Below are positions 50,630-54,498 of a stretch of 54,498 nucleotides of DNA, in pieces. Position 1 is the first letter of the stretch. Each line of letters opens with the position of its first letter. Origin of the DNA: Gilvibacter sp. (lineage in GTDB: Bacteria; Bacteroidota; Bacteroidia; Flavobacteriales; Flavobacteriaceae); contig NZ_JABSPU010000014.1 of assembly GCF_013214815.1 (NCBI RefSeq), positions 1-54,498 of the forward strand, in the 5' to 3' direction. Under the pieces are notes generated by a model, which had not been told where the DNA came from, searched no databases, and saw nothing but the letters and a program-made list of their open reading frames with translations. The position numbers and the translations under genes were made by a program.

Positions 50630-51259
50630 TTAAGCCACTGCAGCTTGCTTTTTTAAAATGATGATGTTGCGCAAATAAACCAGTAAACCCGCTCCGTGCC
50701 CGAACAGTAAGACCGGATCTTTTCTAAACACGGCATAAAGCAAGATCAAGGAAGCTCCGGTCACACTGAGTACCCAAAAACCCATAGGCAGTTGCGATTC
50801 TTTTTTCTTTTCTGAGTACAACCATTGATAGACAAAACGCAGGGTAAAAAGCACTTGAGATACAATACCTAACCACAACAACCATTGCGGAATGGCTTCA
50901 TTGTTTAACAAGAGGTCAATATCGTATTTTCCGTTGTTATAGGCATAGGCGACAATTCCTATGGGAAAAGCGATCAAAAAATTCCTGAAGGCCCAATGCG
51001 CCTTTTGCCAGTGGCCCTGAAGATGTAGATTTCTGATGTAAATAAAGTAGGTCAAAGACTGTCCCAACATAATGGCAAAGTCTTCCCTAAGGTAGCCGTA
51101 TACAAATAAGAGAAAGCTCGCTAACAGGCTGATCTTCCAAAACAGCGCTGGGGTCATGACCTTTTTGTTCTTCTCAGAGAGGAACCACTGCAACAACAGT
51201 CGCGCTGAAAACAAGATCTGGGCTACAAAGCCTATGGTATAGATCAGCCAGGCGCTCAT
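50630..51259 (-). CDS. Tandem LAB_N (lipid-A-disaccharide synthase N-terminal-like) membrane protein
   Basis: 209 residues with two homologous halves. About 5-75 has IGFVAQILFSARLLLQWFLSEKNKKVMTPALFWKISLL. About 128-198 has LGIVSQVLFTLRFVYQWLYSEKKKESQLPMGFWVLSVTG. Both follow the LAB_N pattern Q-x-LF-x2-R-x3-QW-x2-SEK with P and FW after it. The fold resembles small multidrug-resistance-like flippases, so it may move the lipid-linked sugar between membrane faces. The start overlaps the GT2 stop (ATGA, 51256-51259). Confidence 0.9.
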   Translation of the reverse strand: MSAWLIYTIGFVAQILFSARLLLQWFLSEKNKKVMTPALFWKISLLASFLLFVYGYLREDFAIMLGQSLTYFIYIRNLHLQGHWQKAHWAFRNFLIAFPIGIVAYAYNNGKYDIDLLLNNEAIPQWLLWLGIVSQVLFTLRFVYQWLYSEKKKESQLPMGFWVLSVTGASLILLYAVFRKDPVLLFGHGAGLLVYLRNIIILKKQAAVA

Positions 51260-51969
51260 CCTTTAGAGGCAATGCGGTAGTTGATGTACTTTTTCTTCAT
51301 CCACAAATAGGCAAAACAATCCATTAGCGGACCCAAAAGGCGGTTCCATAAACCGTATTTGGCCGTTCCTGCAATTCTTGGGAAATGCTGTACTGGAATC
51401 TGTTTGATCCGGCCTTCCTGTAGCAGGATCATTGCCGGTAAAAAGCGGTGCAGACCTTTGAACATAGGGATGCGTTTTGCATAGTCCGTTTTGATGATCT
51501 TTAAGGGGCAACCGGTATCATCCATGCCGTCCTTGGTAAAGGCTCTGCGAATACCGTTGGCGATCCTTGAAGACATGCGTTTTACAAATTTGTCCTTGCG
51601 ATTCGCTCTTACACCAGTGACCAGTTCGTGGTCATCGATATGATCAAACAGAAGATTAAAGTCTGCTGGAGCTGTTTGCAGATCCGAATCGATATAACCC
51701 ACCAAAGGAGTTTCCGTATGATCAAAGCCTGCTTTAATCGCAGCACTGAGGCCTCTGTTCTCTGCAAAATTGATATAACTAAATGCCTCGTTTCTCGAGC
51801 AGATATCCTCGATCATTTGTTGCGAACTGTCCTTGGAACCATCGTTAACGAATAAAGCGCGAGTGGGCCTTTTAGCCACTTTAAAGAAGGCGGTCATTTC
51901 TGCCTCTACTCGAGCCAAATTGTCTTCTTCATTATACACAGGGATTACGACAGTAAGGGCGTAAGACAT
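51256..51969 (-). CDS. GT2 glycosyltransferase (DPM1/ArnC-like)
   Basis: 237 residues. VVIPVYNEEDNLARVEAEM, FVNDGSKDSSQQMIEDIC, NFAENRGLSAAIKAGFDHTETPLVGYIDSDLQTAP and GMDDTGCPLKIIKTDYAKRIPMFKGLHRFLPAMIL form a complete GT2 domain of the dolichol-phosphate mannosyltransferase type. The two C-terminal helices of ArnC are absent. It would load a sugar onto polyprenyl phosphate. First gene of a coupled GT2, LAB_N, GT-C cassette. Confidence 0.9.
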   Translation of the reverse strand: MSYALTVVIPVYNEEDNLARVEAEMTAFFKVAKRPTRALFVNDGSKDSSQQMIEDICSRNEAFSYINFAENRGLSAAIKAGFDHTETPLVGYIDSDLQTAPADFNLLFDHIDDHELVTGVRANRKDKFVKRMSSRIANGIRRAFTKDGMDDTGCPLKIIKTDYAKRIPMFKGLHRFLPAMILLQEGRIKQIPVQHFPRIAGTAKYGLWNRLLGPLMDCFAYLWMKKKYINYRIASKG

Positions 51970-52019
51970 TTTTGTTAGTTTGCTACAAAAGTATTCTTTT
52001 TTAAAGAATTGAAATTGGT

Positions 52020-52052
52020 TTGGCAGCGGTCTGTTTATTCTTGTTATTTTTG
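52020..52052 (+). promoter_or_regulatory. Candidate promoter of the epimerase gene, implying a leaderless mRNA
   Basis: TTG (52020-52022) and TATTTTTG (52045-52052) fit the -33 and -7 elements with 22 nt between. The ATG at 52059 falls where transcription should start. Confidence 0.5.
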
Positions 52053-52058
52053 GGTCGA

Positions 52059-53006
52059 ATGAAAGTATTAGTCACCGGTGCTGCCGGATTTATAGGATCC
52101 CATACTGCGGAGCGTCTCCAGGCTTTAGGCCATGAGGTGGTTGCCGTAGATAATTTCTCACCTTATTACGATGTGAGACTCAAGGAGCGCAATGCCAAGG
52201 AGCTCGCTGAAAAGGGAATTACGGTACACTCGGTTGATTTGAGAGATGGAAATTTAGAGACTATATTGCCTACAGATATTGAGTATATCTTTCATTTTGC
52301 GGCGCAGCCAGGAATCTCTCAAAAAAGTACTTTTGACGACTACCTGACCAATAATATCATTGCAACCCAGCGGGTACTGCAATTTACCCAGCACTGTCCA
52401 GACTTTAAATTCTTTGTCAATATTGCGACTTCTTCCATTTATGGATTGGTGGCGACCTATCCAGAAGGTGAAGCACCAAAACCAGCTTCATATTACGGAG
52501 TGACCAAATTGGCTGCAGAGCAGTTGGTGTTGGCTTATGAGCGCGATGGTCTACTACAAAGCTGTTCCCTAAGATTATATTCAGTATACGGGCCCAGAGA
52601 GCGCCCCGATAAACTGTATACCAAATTGATCCTCTGCGGATTGGAGGGCACTGCTTTTCCTTTATTTGAAGGCAGCCAGCAGCATTTACGCAGTTTTACC
52701 TACGTAGATGACATTGTAGACGGTATCGTGGCTGTGATAGGCAGAGAGACATCTTGCAGTGGAGAAGTGATCAATCTTGGAACAGAGACGGAGAGCACCA
52801 CCGCAGAAGGTATCGCGACTGTTGAAGAACTCTTAGGCATGCGTATCCCCATGGATATGCGTCCGGCACGTCCTGGAGATCAATCCCGTACCAAGGCTAA
52901 CATTGAAAAGGCAAAGCTCCTTCTGAATTACAACCCGCAGACCACCCTAAAAGCTGGTTTGGAAAAGCAAGTGGCTTGGGTTAAAAAAATCTCTGGTGGT
53001 ATCTAA
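52059..53006 (+). CDS. NAD-dependent sugar-nucleotide epimerase (UDP-glucuronate 4-epimerase-like)
   Basis: 315 residues from the ATG at 52059. The NAD motif is GAAGFIGS. VVAVDNFSPYYDVRLKERNAKEL, IFHFAAQPGISQKSTFDDYLTNN, ATSSIYG, ASYYGVTKLAAEQL (Tyr and Lys) and SLRLYSVYGPRERPD are typical of extended SDR epimerases acting on UDP-glucose or UDP-glucuronate. It likely supplies a surface polysaccharide precursor. It overlaps the sulfotransferase start by 11 nt. Confidence 0.9.
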   Translation: MKVLVTGAAGFIGSHTAERLQALGHEVVAVDNFSPYYDVRLKERNAKELAEKGITVHSVDLRDGNLETILPTDIEYIFHFAAQPGISQKSTFDDYLTNNIIATQRVLQFTQHCPDFKFFVNIATSSIYGLVATYPEGEAPKPASYYGVTKLAAEQLVLAYERDGLLQSCSLRLYSVYGPRERPDKLYTKLILCGLEGTAFPLFEGSQQHLRSFTYVDDIVDGIVAVIGRETSCSGEVINLGTETESTTAEGIATVEELLGMRIPMDMRPARPGDQSRTKANIEKAKLLLNYNPQTTLKAGLEKQVAWVKKISGGI

Positions 53007-53667
53007 AGAGCTAAAATTCATCTTCATCCACAACTTTAAAACTGGGGGAACGAGTATTTCTCAGAAACTAGGTCTATTCAACGAATTGGAGAACGACGTG
53101 CAAGACCATCGGTCCTTGTCAGAGATTCAAAGACTCACCCAGCGCAATTACTTTTTAAAACTGGGGCTTTACAGTCTTAAACGCGGTAAACCCGGTCGGT
53201 TTGTGCATTATATGGGCCAATCAATTGCTCCGGAATTGACCGCTACTGAGTTCAACAGCTTTTATAAGTTCACTTTTGTGAGAAACACCTGGGCGCAGGT
53301 GTTTTCTTGGTATCGAAACATTATGCGTGACTCGCGGATGCGCGCCAAGTATGGCATTACAGATAGTGAATTGTCTTTTGAACGCTTTTTGGAACATCAT
53401 ATGAATCATCAAAAGTTCTCCCAATACAATCACATCATTGACCTGAGCGGGAAGGTAAATATGGATTTCATTGGCCGCTTTGAAAACCTACAAGCTGATT
53501 TTGATATTGTTGGTCAGCGCTTGGGAATTGAAGATACGGAGCTACCCAAATTACTAGTAAAAAATCACGACTCCTACGTGCAACATTACAGTGAATCTGC
53601 CAAGGATTTTGTCTACAAGCACTACCGAGAAGAAATTGATTATTTCGGTTTTGAATTTGGGGCCTAA
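52996..53667 (+). CDS. Sulfotransferase family 2-like protein
   Basis: 223 residues, GTG start overlapping the epimerase by 11 nt. The PAPS 5'-phosphosulfate loop is FIHNFKTGGTSISQKLG and the 3'-phosphate region FYKFTFVRNTWAQVFSWYRNIM. IGRFENLQADFDIVGQRLGI is the usual third block. It would sulfate a glycan or similar cell-surface molecule; coupling to the epimerase suggests a sulfated polysaccharide. Confidence 0.87.
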   Translation: MVSKELKFIFIHNFKTGGTSISQKLGLFNELENDVQDHRSLSEIQRLTQRNYFLKLGLYSLKRGKPGRFVHYMGQSIAPELTATEFNSFYKFTFVRNTWAQVFSWYRNIMRDSRMRAKYGITDSELSFERFLEHHMNHQKFSQYNHIIDLSGKVNMDFIGRFENLQADFDIVGQRLGIEDTELPKLLVKNHDSYVQHYSESAKDFVYKHYREEIDYFGFEFGA

Positions 53668-53681
53668 ACTATAGGATTCCT

Positions 53682-54498
53682 TTACTGGAGTTTATTCAGA
53701 ACAGCGAAGGCGGCTTCAAAAGGTGTTGTCTTTTGTGCATCCAAAAGCGCTTTTTGTGCTTTGATCTCATTAATGATCTCCGGTCTGTTGTAGAAATCAT
53801 CGAGTACGGTATTACTAATGGTCTCTTTAAACCAATAGTGCTCCTGCTGTTGTCTGTTATGCTCAAAAGCACCACTATCTTGAGTTTGTTGGGTAAAGCC
53901 TTGGATCAATTCATAGATGGCATCTATTCCCTTGTTTTCAATAGCGCTGCAGGTAAGCGTTTTGGGTGTCCAGCCGTTCTCTTTTTCCGGGTAGAGGTGT
54001 AAAGCCCGATTGAATTCTGCTTTTGCCAAGCGCGCGGCCTTTTCATTTTCTCCATCAGCTTTATTGATCACAATAGCATCTGCCATTTCAATGATTCCGC
54101 GTTTGATGCCTTGAAGTTCGTCTCCGGCTCCGGCCAATTTCAGCAGTAAAAAGAAATCGGTCATGGAATGCACAGCAGTCTCGCTTTGCCCTACGCCGAC
54201 GGTTTCTATAAGAATCACATCATAACCGGCGGCTTCGCACAGCACTATAGCTTCCCGAGTTTTACGGGCCACTCCACCTAAAGAATCTCCAGAAGCAGAA
54301 GGTCTAATAAAGGCGTTTTCTGCTTTTACCAAGGATTCCATTCGGGGTTTATCTCCCAAAATACTTCCACGACTAATGCTACTAGAAGGATCAACCGCCA
54401 AGACGGCAACCTTGTGACCTTGGGCGAGCAACAATTGTCCAAACTGTTCAATAAAGGTACTCTTACCCACGCCCGGAACTCCTGTGATGCCTATTCGA
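53682..54498 (-). CDS. meaB: MeaB/ArgK-type GTPase, partial
   Basis: About 272 residues are visible; the gene runs off the right edge. The frame stays open past an internal GTG and reads [14 protein letters not shown] at the edge, so Walker A is intact and the true start is outside. [66 protein letters not shown] and INKADGEN are MeaB motifs. It protects and loads methylmalonyl-CoA mutase with adenosylcobalamin. A separate G-protein domain exists in IcmF in this window. Confidence 0.93.
   Translation of the reverse strand, partial: RIGITGVPGVGKSTFIEQFGQLLLAQGHKVAVLAVDPSSSISRGSILGDKPRMESLVKAENAFIRPSASGDSLGGVARKTREAIVLCEAAGYDVILIETVGVGQSETAVHSMTDFFLLLKLAGAGDELQGIKRGIIEMADAIVINKADGENEKAARLAKAEFNRALHLYPEKENGWTPKTLTCSAIENKGIDAIYELIQGFTQQTQDSGAFEHNRQQQEHYWFKETISNTVLDDFYNRPEIINEIKAQKALLDAQKTTPFEAAFAVLNKLQ

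Noticed and set aside
54468-54470. GTG at 54470 as the start of the MeaB gene
   Set aside because: It lies inside the Walker A motif; the frame continues open to the window edge with GVPGVGKS.
1-54498. tRNA, rRNA, insertion sequences or prophage genes
   Set aside because: None recognised by eye in the intergenic gaps or among the proteins.

Overview
The window looks like a chromosomal segment of a Flavobacteriaceae (Bacteroidota) bacterium, probably marine. Supporting signs are recurrent TAnnTTTG -7 promoter elements in place of TATAAT, a GSII-type/GSIII (GlnN) glutamine synthetase pair, a fused IcmF acyl-CoA mutase, tandem HisKA_3 kinases (one with a 7TM-DISM sensor), many short lipoprotein signals, and proteins typical of the phylum (DUF4920, DUF4197, DUF6268, MnmD). 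I see no rRNA, tRNA, CRISPR array, insertion sequence or phage gene. Gene density is high and most genes sit in tight, translationally coupled operons.

Layout. 1-2865: two divergent glutamine synthetases around a palindrome-rich control region. 2866-10604: a complete one-direction curli-type amyloid locus. It has a ~500-bp leader region, two large curlins built from 11-residue units (30 and 35 units), a small CsgB-like protein, CsgE with an extra N-terminal CsgH-like domain, CsgF, CsgG with a C-terminal beta-barrel extension, and a lipoprotein with a predicted propeller. 10605-15546: housekeeping genes (purM, prfA, pyrF, a BtuF-like protein, small proteins, a DUF4197 lipoprotein). 15674-19123: fused B12-dependent acyl-CoA mutase IcmF. 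19131-25808: an Lrp regulator, a PfpI lipoprotein, an MFS exporter preceded by a 22-codon leader ORF and terminator, a CrcB fluoride channel, an SRPBCC/GyrI-like protein and a DPP III peptidase.

25883-31975 is the most unusual accessory stretch. One minus-strand transcription unit appears to run from a small membrane protein through a cytosolic trypsin-fold protease and an unknown protein into two paralogous histidine kinases and a LuxR-type regulator. The first three genes look more A/T-rich and have no obvious housekeeping role. 32107-38000: a MazG-like protein, ilvE, DUF4920, mnmD, a YfcH-like protein, and grpE-dnaJ. 38084-45570: ABC exporter, MscS channel, outer-membrane barrel, an NtrC-like regulator without a DNA-binding domain, PPK2 and an M28 peptidase. 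46261-54498: a MATE exporter, a PAP2 phosphatase, a GT2/LAB_N/GT-C glycolipid-modification cassette, a sugar epimerase, a sulfotransferase and a partial MeaB GTPase.

How the parts work together. The curli genes encode subunits, a probable nucleator, periplasmic chaperones and the outer-membrane pore, enough for an extracellular amyloid fibre. The GT2, LAB_N and GT-C proteins with the PAP2 phosphatase would form a lipid-linked sugar transfer pathway. IcmF carries its own G domain, while the MeaB at the right edge implies a separate methylmalonyl-CoA mutase nearby. All functions are inferred from sequence motifs read by eye; no database search was run.
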